DNA of 64,000 nucleotides, from assembly GCF_012927115.1 (NCBI RefSeq), contig NZ_JABBFY010000002.1:372001-436000 (forward strand). Reading direction: 5' to 3'. The position numbers were made by a program, and so were the translations under genes. Of the stretch, positions 33,550 to 41,486 are shown in pieces (position 1 is the first letter of the stretch; every line of letters begins with the position of its first letter). The DNA is from Sphingomonas sp. G-3-2-10. Lineage in GTDB: Bacteria > Pseudomonadota > Alphaproteobacteria > Sphingomonadales > Sphingomonadaceae. Below the pieces are notes generated by a model. It was not told where the DNA came from and searched no databases. It saw only the letters and a program-made list of their open reading frames with translations.

Positions 33550-34730
33550 CGGAACCACTCGAGCGGGATCGCTTCGCCCATCTTCGTCTCGCCGCGCGCG
33601 TCCGGATGCAGAAAGTCGCCCCGGTGCAGCGAGGGATCGAGCCGCTGGGGATTGGCCGGATCGGCCACCACCTTTTCAAGATCGAACACCGCGTCGAACT
33701 CGCCGGACGTGCGCATCCATTCGTTGACGCGCACGCGCATCGCTTCGCCCGCCTCGCTGTAATAGCCCGCGCCCTGATAGGGCAGGATGGTCAGCCCCAT
33801 GACCTTGATCCCGCGCGCACGGGCCCGGGCGATGAGCTGGCGATAGCCTTCGATCAGTTGCTCGGCGGTGATCGTCGGCGCCACCGAACCATCGCCGCGC
33901 ACCCGGCCCGATCCGCCGATATCGTTGATCCCCTCCAGCAGCACGACATGGGTGACTCCGGGCAGCGACAGCACGTCGCGATCGAACCGCTCCACCGCGC
34001 TCGGCCCGGTGCCCTGCGAAAGCACGCGATTGCCCGAGATCGCCTGGGTCACCACGACATGCGGCCTGCCCGCCGCGGCCAGACGCCGCGCCAGCACGTC
34101 GCCCCAGCGGCACAGCGGCACCGCATCCATCGCGCAGCCCGTATTGTCGGTGATCGAATCGCCAAAGGCCACAATCACCGGGCGCGGCTTGCCGCCCAGC
34201 ACTTCCACTCCAGCCAGCAGCGGGCGGTGGTCGTAGCGCGCCGCGACGCCGAACGAAGTCGCCGCAGTGTAATTGCCGGGTACTGAAAGCAATGTCTTGT
34301 CGCCGCCCGCGCCATGCACGGTGTTCAGCCGGATCGAGCCGGGCAGATAGAGCGACACTTCGACGACGTCGAACTGCCGGAGCTTCAGCCGGGCGGGATC
34401 GGTGGTGATGACGGTGCGGGCCGGAATCTCGGCCGCTTCCTTCCGGCCGAAGGTCACCGCCACCGCCTTGCCGCCGGCGACGCGGACGCTGGCCGCGCCG
34501 ATCTGCAGCGCCTGGCCATATTCGTTGGAGAGCCTCAGCCGGATCCGGTCGCCATCCGCGCCGACGCGAATCGAAAAGCGCAGCGTCGCGTTCGCGACCG
34601 GCACTTCCTGCCGCTCGGTCCCGGCCTTCCACATGCTGGCGGTCCAGGCGGGCGTCCATTTCTCGGGCGATGTCGCGCCGGCCAGCAGCAACGCAGCGGC
34701 AACCAGTGCGGCCTTACCAATCCAGCGCAT
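33546..34730 (-). CDS. Secreted SGNH/GDSL hydrolase (carbohydrate esterase-like)
   Basis: A 394-residue exported hydrolase. The signal peptide is about 1-20. A beta-sandwich N-domain (about 40-175) precedes an SGNH domain with nucleophile Ser192 in FGDSITDN, the block II/III glycine and GIND asparagine, and the DFLHP Asp-His pair near residue 375. It may be an acetyl-/feruloyl-type carbohydrate esterase; that is inference. The ATG at 34730 follows GGAGGGG five bases upstream. An operator-like dyad lies 15-29 bases upstream of the start. It forms an operon with the downstream sulfatase. Confidence 0.9.
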   Translation of the reverse strand: MRWIGKAALVAAALLLAGATSPEKWTPAWTASMWKAGTERQEVPVANATLRFSIRVGADGDRIRLRLSNEYGQALQIGAASVRVAGGKAVAVTFGRKEAAEIPARTVITTDPARLKLRQFDVVEVSLYLPGSIRLNTVHGAGGDKTLLSVPGNYTAATSFGVAARYDHRPLLAGVEVLGGKPRPVIVAFGDSITDNTGCAMDAVPLCRWGDVLARRLAAAGRPHVVVTQAISGNRVLSQGTGPSAVERFDRDVLSLPGVTHVVLLEGINDIGGSGRVRGDGSVAPTITAEQLIEGYRQLIARARARGIKVMGLTILPYQGAGYYSEAGEAMRVRVNEWMRTSGEFDAVFDLEKVVADPANPQRLDPSLHRGDFLHPDARGETKMGEAIPLEWFR

Positions 34731-34744
34731 TTCCACCCCTCCTT

Positions 34745-34759
34745 ATTGATATGATAAAT
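34745..34759. promoter_or_regulatory. Candidate FadR/GntR-type operator between esterase and TonB receptor genes
   Basis: ATTGAT-ATG-ATAAAT, a dyad with 5 of 6 paired positions and a three-base spacer. It contains the ATATGATAAAT core seen also at 40345, 51478 and 56268. It lies just upstream of the esterase start and would control it, and perhaps also the divergent receptor gene. Confidence 0.55.
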
Positions 34760-34975
34760 CAGTTATCTGATCAGTGACATAGAACCGATCTTCACTGCAT
34801 TCAATCCGCTGCCGGACACCCGGATACAAGCGTGAAACATGCCGGGTGCAGTAAACCCGCCTTCGTCCACTGTCAGCGATGTCAGGCCACGAATAGAATA
34901 TTGTCAGGCCAATCGTGGTATGATAATTAAGATAGAAACCGCCCTTCAAGTGCGGGTCCAACAGGGGAGGAATAT

Positions 34976-37744
34976 ATGAGATTTCAGCGCTCTTGCTTTC
35001 TGATCGGCGCTTCGGGTTTCGCGCTGATGGCAGCGATCCCCGGCATCGCCTTCGCGCAAAGTGCCACCGGCGCTGCGTCGCAGGACGAAGAAGCGGTGGA
35101 ACAGGAAATCGTCGTCAGCGGCTACCGGCAGAGCCTCGAGACCGCCCAGACGGTGAAGCGCGAATCGAACGACATCGTCGATTCGATCGTCGCCGAGGAT
35201 ATCGGCAAGCTGCCCGACAGCACCGGCGCGGAGACCCTGGCGCGCGTTCCGGGCGTGCAGGTCGATCGCTTGAACGGCGAAGCCGGCGGCGTGCGCGTTC
35301 GCGGCCTGCCCGATCTGACCACCACCTATAACGGCCGCGAGATCTTCACCGCCGAAGGGCGCAGCGTCGCGCTGCAGGACTTCCCGGCGGCGTCGATCGC
35401 GCGCTTCGATGTCTATAAGACCGCGTCGGCCAACCTCATCGAAGCGGGCATCGCCGGCGAGATCGACGTGAAATCGCGCAAACCGTTCGACTTCAAGGGA
35501 CTGCGTATCGCGGGCGGCCTGACCGGGCTCCACTGGCGCCAGAGCCAGGAGTTCGGCGTCGACGCCAACCTGCTGATCAGCAATCGCTGGGATACCGGCA
35601 TCGGCGAGATCGGCATTCTGGTCGAGGGTTCGTACACCGACAACAATTTCGTCGATTCGTACCGCGACAACAATTCGCAGATCCTCATCCGCGCACCAAA
35701 TGCGGTGAACTTTCCGCTCGCGCGCTACCCCTCGCGCGTCAGCTTCCAATATCCCAGCTCGAACCGCTTCCGCCCCTCGGCGGCGGCCGCGATCCAGTGG
35801 CGCCCGAGCCCGGAGCTCGAATTCTACGGCGACTTCCTGTTCCAGGGCTTCCGCGCCCGCGGCGAATCGCGCGCGCTCCATTTCGACACGAGCAGCAACT
35901 CGGCGATCTCGAACGTCACCTTCTGCCCCGGCAGCACCGATCTGGTCTGCCAGATGACGATGGCTGGTCCCAACGGGATCACCGGCTATCAGATCGCGCA
36001 GAAGAACAAGACCGACACCTATCAATATGGCGGCGGCTTTATCTGGAAGGTGGGTGGCGGCGGCCGCGTCACGGGTGACGTGGCGGTGACGGATTCGCGC
36101 AACTCGAACCGCAACATGCAGTTCAACATCTTCACCAACAACAACGGCAACCGGGTCTTCAACTTCGACGACCAGTCGGGCGGCGGCGGCGCTTCGGCCT
36201 ATGTGACCGATGTCGACCTGGCCTCGGCTTCGTCGTTCCGCATGCTGAACTTCGCGGAGAACGGCGCGGACAATCACGGCCGCAGCTTCCAGGCGCGGCT
36301 CGACGCAGATCTTCCGGTCAATCTGGGGATCTTCGACAAGGTCCAGCTAGGCGTTCGCTTCAGTAACCGCGACAGCGATTCGTACAACGATCCGGCGGAG
36401 AACCGCACCCCGGTGCTGGGCGCGAACGATCCGCGCATCCAGTACATCAACCTGCCGTTCGAGTTCCAGTATGCGCCGATCGGCTTCCGCGGCGACGAGA
36501 CGGTCCATCCGCGGACCTGGATCACGCCGACCCGCGCCGACATCTGGAACAATGCCGACTATCTCCGCTCGCTCGTCGGCCGTCCGGCCGGCTTCCCGGA
36601 CATGGACTGGGTCTATTCGGCGAACGAGAAGTCGTACACCGGCTATCTGCAGAGCCATTACAAGTTCGGGATCGGCTCGGTCGAGATCGATGGCCAGGTC
36701 GGCCTTCGCGCCGTTCGCACCACGAACGACATCCAGGGCACGCTGAAGATCGGCGCCGCCGCAGGCACGCCGTACAGCAAGACCAACGAATATACCGATT
36801 TCCTGCCCAATGTGAGCGCCCGCATCAAGCTGACGCCGAACCTTCAGGCGCGCGCCTCGTTCACCAAGACGCGCACCCGGCCGGGCTTCGGCCAGCTCAA
36901 TCCGACGCTGACCGTGAACGTGGCCGCCACCCCGGTCTGCGACCCCGAAGCGCCGACGGTATGCACCACGATGACCGCCAGCGGCGGTAATCCGGACCTG
37001 CAGCCGATCGAGTCGAACAATTACGACGCGTCGCTCGAATATTATTTCTCGCGTTCGGGCTCGGCGACGGTGCAGGTGTTCCGCCGCGACGTGACCGGGT
37101 TCATCAACAACGCCACCACCTTCATGCCCAATCCCGATGTCGGCGGCGTGATCCGCGTCGATCGTCCGGAGAATGGCGAGCAGGGCTATATCCAGGGCGT
37201 CGAGGTCGGCTTCCGCAGCTTCCTGAAGATTCCGTCGCTGCCCCAGTGGATGCAGAATTTCGGCGTGTTGGCGAACTACACCTATCTCGACCACGCATCG
37301 GAACTCTCGCCGACCGCGGCGGCGACGCTGCCGGGCCTGCAGCCGCTGAGCAACGTGTCGAACCATCTGGCCAACGCGCAGATCTTTTACGAGAGCAAGG
37401 CGGTCTCGCTGCGCCTCTCGTACAATTACCGCTCGAGCTTCCAGACCTATGGCATCGTCACCGACAATGCGCTGACCGCGACGTTCGAGCCGTGCCTGCG
37501 CGTGCCGGTCACCTGCACCCGGCCGCAGCTGACGCTGCCGACGGTCGAGGAAGGCCGCGGCCAGCTCGACTTCTCGGGTGCGATCAACCCGACCGACTTC
37601 CTGACGCTGACGTTCAACATCGCGAACATGCTGGGTTCGACCCAGCGCACCAGCCGCGTGTTCAACGACAAGGGCCAGGGCTATGCGGTTCAGGTCCGCT
37701 ATCTCGAAACGATCTACCGCGTGGGCGTCCGGGTCCGGTTCTGA
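34976..37744 (+). CDS. TonB-dependent receptor
   Basis: A 922-residue outer-membrane receptor for energised uptake of a large ligand. A signal peptide (about 1-27, ending GIAFAQ) is followed by a TonB-box-like EIVVSG, then the plug domain with DIGKLPDSTGAETLARVPGVQ and VRVRGL. The barrel fills the rest and ends with the canonical terminal Phe (VRVRF). The sequence type is that of sugar/oligosaccharide receptors of sphingomonads. The ATG has GGGGAGG six bases upstream. A strong terminator follows. Neighbouring hydrolase genes suggest oligosaccharide import. Confidence 0.94.
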   Translation: MRFQRSCFLIGASGFALMAAIPGIAFAQSATGAASQDEEAVEQEIVVSGYRQSLETAQTVKRESNDIVDSIVAEDIGKLPDSTGAETLARVPGVQVDRLNGEAGGVRVRGLPDLTTTYNGREIFTAEGRSVALQDFPAASIARFDVYKTASANLIEAGIAGEIDVKSRKPFDFKGLRIAGGLTGLHWRQSQEFGVDANLLISNRWDTGIGEIGILVEGSYTDNNFVDSYRDNNSQILIRAPNAVNFPLARYPSRVSFQYPSSNRFRPSAAAAIQWRPSPELEFYGDFLFQGFRARGESRALHFDTSSNSAISNVTFCPGSTDLVCQMTMAGPNGITGYQIAQKNKTDTYQYGGGFIWKVGGGGRVTGDVAVTDSRNSNRNMQFNIFTNNNGNRVFNFDDQSGGGGASAYVTDVDLASASSFRMLNFAENGADNHGRSFQARLDADLPVNLGIFDKVQLGVRFSNRDSDSYNDPAENRTPVLGANDPRIQYINLPFEFQYAPIGFRGDETVHPRTWITPTRADIWNNADYLRSLVGRPAGFPDMDWVYSANEKSYTGYLQSHYKFGIGSVEIDGQVGLRAVRTTNDIQGTLKIGAAAGTPYSKTNEYTDFLPNVSARIKLTPNLQARASFTKTRTRPGFGQLNPTLTVNVAATPVCDPEAPTVCTTMTASGGNPDLQPIESNNYDASLEYYFSRSGSATVQVFRRDVTGFINNATTFMPNPDVGGVIRVDRPENGEQGYIQGVEVGFRSFLKIPSLPQWMQNFGVLANYTYLDHASELSPTAAATLPGLQPLSNVSNHLANAQIFYESKAVSLRLSYNYRSSFQTYGIVTDNALTATFEPCLRVPVTCTRPQLTLPTVEEGRGQLDFSGAINPTDFLTLTFNIANMLGSTQRTSRVFNDKGQGYAVQVRYLETIYRVGVRVRF

Positions 37745-37779
37745 TCCGCACGGCCGATGACGCACTGACGACGACATGG

Positions 37780-37815
37780 CGCCGCGCGGAGACTTTCCGC
37801 GCGGCGTCTTTTTTT
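37780..37815 (+). terminator. Rho-independent terminator of the TonB receptor gene
   Basis: CGCCGCGCGGA (37780-37790) pairs with TCCGCGCGGCG (37796-37806), an 11-bp stem with a GACTT loop, followed by TCTTTTTTT. Confidence 0.92.
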
Positions 37816-37825
37816 GGAGAGGCAC

Positions 37826-39097
37826 ATGCGCAATTCATCCACCCGGCGATCGGGATTCCTTTTCCGGCTGGCCGGAGCCGCCGCCGTCGCGGCGACCGCT
37901 CTGACGCCGATAACGCCGGCCGCCGCCCGCGCGGCGCGCGCGGCCCCAGACAACGCGGTACCCGTGTGCAAGGGCGTGGAAGGCTATGCCGCTTCGTTCG
38001 GCGGCCGCCGCACCTTCCTGTGGCATCCCGACGTGCTGATGCGGCTCAAGGCCGGGCGCGACAGCGATCCCGCGATCAAGGCCGCCTATGCCGGGCTGAT
38101 CGGCAAGGCCGATATCGCGATGGGCCGCACCCTGTTCACCGTGGCGGACAAGCTGACGATCCCGCCCTCGGGCAGCCGCAACGACTATCTCAGCATCGTT
38201 CCCAATTATTTCCCCGATCCGGCCAAGCCCAACGGCCCCTGGATTCGGGGCGAGGGCACCAATCCCGACCGGATGACCAACAAGTTCGACATCGCCGACC
38301 TCGACCGGATGAGCGCGGACGTCGAGATTCTCGCACTGGCCTATTATTTCTCCGAAAATCCGCGCTACGCGACCCGCGCGGCGAGCATCGTGCGTACCTG
38401 GTTTCTCGATCCGAAGAGCCGGATGAACCCCAACATGAACTTCGCCCACACCGTACCCGGCCGCGAGAATGGCCGCCCCGACGGCGTGTTCGAAACGCAG
38501 CGCGTCCAGCGCGTGATCGACGCCGTGGGCCTGATCGGCCCCTCGGGTTTCTTCACCGCCGATGACGGCAAAGGGCTGGAGAAATGGTTCTCCGACTATG
38601 TAGACTGGCTGCGCAATTCGACGCACGGCAAGGGCGCAAGCATCCAGCGCAACATCAACGCGATGTGGTATGATTCCCAGATCACCCATTTCGCGCTCTA
38701 CGCCCGCCGGACGGACGTGGTGAAATCGGTGGTCCAGGACTTTTCGAAGCGCCGCCTGCCCGTCCATTTCGGCGCGGACGGATCGATGGCGCTGGAAGCC
38801 ACCCGCTCGCGCAGCCTGTTCTTCTCGATCGCGTCGCTGGGCGCGGCCTATAATGTCGCGGAGATTGCGAGCTGCGTCGACATCGACCTGTGGAACCTCG
38901 AGGAAGGCGGCCGCGGCATCCGCAAGTCGTCCGACTTCATCGCCAAATATCACGGCAACACCGCCAGCTGGCCCTTTCCCGAAAGCGACCGGAACCGGAC
39001 CGACATCGACGACCTGATGTACCGCGCCAACCGCGTCTGGGGCGCGGCCTATACGCCGAACCCGCGCGTCGAACTGGCGCGCTATTTCAAGATGTGA
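37826..39097 (+). CDS. Alginate_lyase-fold secreted protein with altered active-site motif
   Basis: A 423-residue exported protein of the Alginate_lyase (PF05426) fold. The signal is about 1-40. Family blocks are present: TWFLDPKSRMNPNMNFAHTV (191-210), PGRENGRPDG, and an LEATRSRS segment (323-330). The usual NNHGTWYDVQ catalytic motif is here R275-N-I-N-A-M-W-Y-D-S-Q, so Asn278 replaces the catalytic histidine. The expected tyrosine after TRSxS (SLSYS in relatives) is also missing; residues 328-334 read SRSLFFS. It may bind or cleave by another route. I choose the ATG at 37826; an upstream TTG overlaps the previous terminator. Confidence 0.8.
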   Translation: MRNSSTRRSGFLFRLAGAAAVAATALTPITPAAARAARAAPDNAVPVCKGVEGYAASFGGRRTFLWHPDVLMRLKAGRDSDPAIKAAYAGLIGKADIAMGRTLFTVADKLTIPPSGSRNDYLSIVPNYFPDPAKPNGPWIRGEGTNPDRMTNKFDIADLDRMSADVEILALAYYFSENPRYATRAASIVRTWFLDPKSRMNPNMNFAHTVPGRENGRPDGVFETQRVQRVIDAVGLIGPSGFFTADDGKGLEKWFSDYVDWLRNSTHGKGASIQRNINAMWYDSQITHFALYARRTDVVKSVVQDFSKRRLPVHFGADGSMALEATRSRSLFFSIASLGAAYNVAEIASCVDIDLWNLEEGGRGIRKSSDFIAKYHGNTASWPFPESDRNRTDIDDLMYRANRVWGAAYTPNPRVELARYFKM

Positions 39098-39133
39098 ATG
39101 CTTCCTTCCCTGCCTCTTCGGGGTGAAAACAAA

Positions 39134-39164
39134 AAAAGGCCGGGGTCCGATGCCCCGGCCTTTT
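39134..39164. terminator. Bidirectional rho-independent terminator
   Basis: AAAAGGCCGGGG (39134-39145) pairs with CCCCGGCCTTTT (39153-39164), seven-base loop, A-run before and T-run after. It separates the convergent alginate-lyase-like and GH43-like genes. Confidence 0.9.
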
Positions 39165-39202
39165 CCATTTTGCCTCCTCTCCTTGCAAGGGAAGGGAGGC
39201 GG

Positions 39203-40285
39203 TCAGGGCTTCGCCGCCCCTTCCGGATATGCCGCGACGATCGCGTCATATTCCTTGCGGCTGATCTCGATCATGAAGCCGTGGCGCGTGCCCGCCGGCA
39301 TCTCGAAGCGGTTCCACCGCGCGACTCCGCTATTGCCCTGCACCTGATACCAGGGTCCTTCCAGCCGGGGAGCCTTCGACAAGCCGTAGCTCTGCCCGGC
39401 ATATTGTTCGTAATAGGCCAGCCAGTCGCGGCCGTTGGGCGCACGGATGATCGTCGGCGCTTCGCGGAAGTTCGGGCTGATCGCCGGGCCCGGCATCGGA
39501 TAGGGGCCGAGCAGCGACGGCGCGCAGCTGATCCGCACGGTCTTGCCCGTGGTCCAGTTGTACGAGGGATAGCGCTCGTCCTTGATGACCGCGCAATAGC
39601 CCTTGCCCTCGTCGCCCGGCATGATGATCGTGTCGATCGTCGCGATATCCCAGTCGAACAACAGCTTGGGCGGCCCGTCGAACGTCCGGAGGTCCTTCGA
39701 CGTGACATAGAGCGTGCGCTGGCTCGCCCAGTAGCGCTCGGGATCGGCCGGCGTGTGGGGCACGTTCGGGGTGTGCCAGGTGAGCAGATATCTGCTCGAG
39801 GCCTTGTCGAAGAACAGCTTCGGCGCGCCCAGCCGGGGCAGCGGATTGGCGAAGCCGCGCACGTTCGACAGATCGGGCTGATAGGCGCCGAACGGAGCCC
39901 AGCGGATCAGGTCGCTCGAGACCCAGAAGCGGACCTGCGAATCGCTGTCGCTCTTGTTGCCGACAAGGATGTAGCGCCCGTCGGACATCCGCGTGATCGA
40001 CGGGTGGCCGTGATAATCCTCCGACACCGGCCGCCCGCCGTTGAGCCGCCGCCAGTGCAGCCCGTCCAGGCTGACCGAATAGAAGAGGACGCCGTACCGC
40101 TCCTTCGTCATGTGCGCGAAGAGATAGGCCCTTGCCGGATCGACATAGGGCACCTCCGGCGCGCCCGGCGGCACTTCGGGCGGCACCTGCGCGGAGGCGA
40201 CGCCGCCCAGCGCACCGATCGCGGCGACCCCGCACAGCATCGCCCCGAAGCGATACCGGCGGCCTCCGGTGGTTGATCTCGACAT
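39203..40285 (-). CDS. Secreted GH43-like five-bladed propeller hydrolase
   Basis: A 360-residue exported protein. The signal peptide is about 1-30 (GGVASAQ). The body fits the GH43/32/68 propeller clan, with repeating blade patterns such as FYSVSLDGLHWRR, FWVSSDLIRWAPF and GAPKLFFDKASSRYLLTW. Acidic residues in the IDTIIMPGDEG and FREAPTIIRA regions are candidates for the active site. The exact specificity (arabinan, xylan or galactan side chains) is not clear. The ATG at 40285 follows a GGGAGA site. It is divergent from the next GH43-like gene over a shared operator-like dyad. Confidence 0.8.
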   Translation of the reverse strand: MSRSTTGGRRYRFGAMLCGVAAIGALGGVASAQVPPEVPPGAPEVPYVDPARAYLFAHMTKERYGVLFYSVSLDGLHWRRLNGGRPVSEDYHGHPSITRMSDGRYILVGNKSDSDSQVRFWVSSDLIRWAPFGAYQPDLSNVRGFANPLPRLGAPKLFFDKASSRYLLTWHTPNVPHTPADPERYWASQRTLYVTSKDLRTFDGPPKLLFDWDIATIDTIIMPGDEGKGYCAVIKDERYPSYNWTTGKTVRISCAPSLLGPYPMPGPAISPNFREAPTIIRAPNGRDWLAYYEQYAGQSYGLSKAPRLEGPWYQVQGNSGVARWNRFEMPAGTRHGFMIEISRKEYDAIVAAYPEGAAKP

Positions 40286-40344
40286 CCTGTTCTCCCTTTT
40301 CCGAGGGCGCCGATGGTGCGCCCGCCATGCGGGATTCGATATAG

Positions 40345-40364
40345 ACTGGTATGACAAATCATAC
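40345..40364. promoter_or_regulatory. Candidate operator between the two GH43-like genes
   Basis: ACTGGTATGACAAAT (40345-40359) matches 12 of 15 bases of the dyad at 34745. A perfect GTATGA-CAAA-TCATAC palindrome is embedded at 40349-40364. It sits between divergent glycosidase genes. Confidence 0.55.
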
Positions 40365-40401
40365 TATAGTGGCCTGACCACATAAATCGGGAGAGATCGG
40401 A

Positions 40402-41451
40402 ATGGCTGCCGCAAGAGGCATGGCGCTTTTGACTTTGGCGGGTTTCGCGATCGCCGCGCCTCTTTCCGCATCGTCGCACGAGGACCCGGCGGCCACGCCG
40501 GCGAAGCCGCGCGACGCAAAGCTCGTCATGACCTATTCCGACACCAGCCGCATGGGCGTGCCCTATGCCAAGGATCCCTCGGTCATCCGCTTCGGCGGCC
40601 GCTACCTGATGTATTATTCGGTGCCGCCGGCGAAGGACAACAAGGCGGGCGGCGACGGCTTCCCCACCGGATGGGCGATCGGCATCGCCGAAAGCCGCGA
40701 CATGAAGAAATGGACCAAAGTCGGCGAAGTCCTGCCCAAGCAGGAAGTCGAGCGCAACGGCATCGCCGCGCCGGGCGCAGTGGTGATCAACGGCAAGGTC
40801 CATTTGTTCTACCAGACCTATGGCAATGGCCGCCGCGACGCGATCAACCATGCCTGGTCCAGCGACGGCGTGACCTTCGAGCGCGATCCGGGCAATCCCG
40901 TCTTCCGCCCGACCGACTCGCCGTGGAGCGCGGGCCGCGCGATCGACGCCGAAGCCTTTGTCCATGACGGCAAGCTGCTCCTCTATTGGGCGACGCGCGA
41001 TCCCGACATGAAGGTACAGATGCTCGGCGTGGCCTCCGCGCCGCTCAACTCGAAATTCGGCGCGGGCGACTGGACCAACCTGAGCAAGGACGGCCCGATC
41101 CTGAAGCCCGAGCTCCCCTGGGAGCGCAAGTGCATCGAGGCCGCGAGCATCATCCGCAAGAACGGCAAGCTCTACATGTTCTATGCTGGCGGCTATAATA
41201 ACGAGCCGCAGCAGATCGGCGTCGCGGTCAGCACCGATGGCGTGAAATGGACCCGCCTGTCGGACCAGCCCTTCCTCGCCGATGGCGGACCAGGCAGCTG
41301 GAACGATTCGGAATCGGGCCACCCCGACATTTTCGAACATGGCGGCCAGTCGCTGCTGTTCTTCCAGGGCAATCCCGACCGCGGCAAGACCTGGACCCTC
41401 GCCGCCGTCCGGGTCGGCTGGAACAAGAACGGCCCGTACCTGAAGAAATAA
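40402..41451 (+). CDS. Secreted GH43/GH117-like propeller hydrolase
   Basis: A 349-residue exported protein with a signal peptide of about 23 residues (ALLTLAGFAIAAPLSAS). The rest is a five-bladed propeller. Conserved acidic positions of the clan are in VPYAKDPSVIRF, AIDAEAFVHDG and ERKCIEAASIIR. Repeated hydrophobic/glycine blades (YLMYYSV, KVHLFYQTYG, KLYMFYAGGY) confirm the fold. Specificity is open. It is the first gene of a plus-strand run with the GH115 and GH5-like genes, with a 35-base gap to the GH115 gene. Confidence 0.82.
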   Translation: MAAARGMALLTLAGFAIAAPLSASSHEDPAATPAKPRDAKLVMTYSDTSRMGVPYAKDPSVIRFGGRYLMYYSVPPAKDNKAGGDGFPTGWAIGIAESRDMKKWTKVGEVLPKQEVERNGIAAPGAVVINGKVHLFYQTYGNGRRDAINHAWSSDGVTFERDPGNPVFRPTDSPWSAGRAIDAEAFVHDGKLLLYWATRDPDMKVQMLGVASAPLNSKFGAGDWTNLSKDGPILKPELPWERKCIEAASIIRKNGKLYMFYAGGYNNEPQQIGVAVSTDGVKWTRLSDQPFLADGGPGSWNDSESGHPDIFEHGGQSLLFFQGNPDRGKTWTLAAVRVGWNKNGPYLKK

Positions 41452-41486
41452 GCCCGCGTTCCGGCATATAAACATAGGAGGATAGG

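Noticed and set aside
34918..34930. TGGTATGATAATTA just before the TonB receptor as another operator copy
   Set aside because: Only one half of the dyad matches; it may just as well be a -10 region, so I left it out of the operator list.
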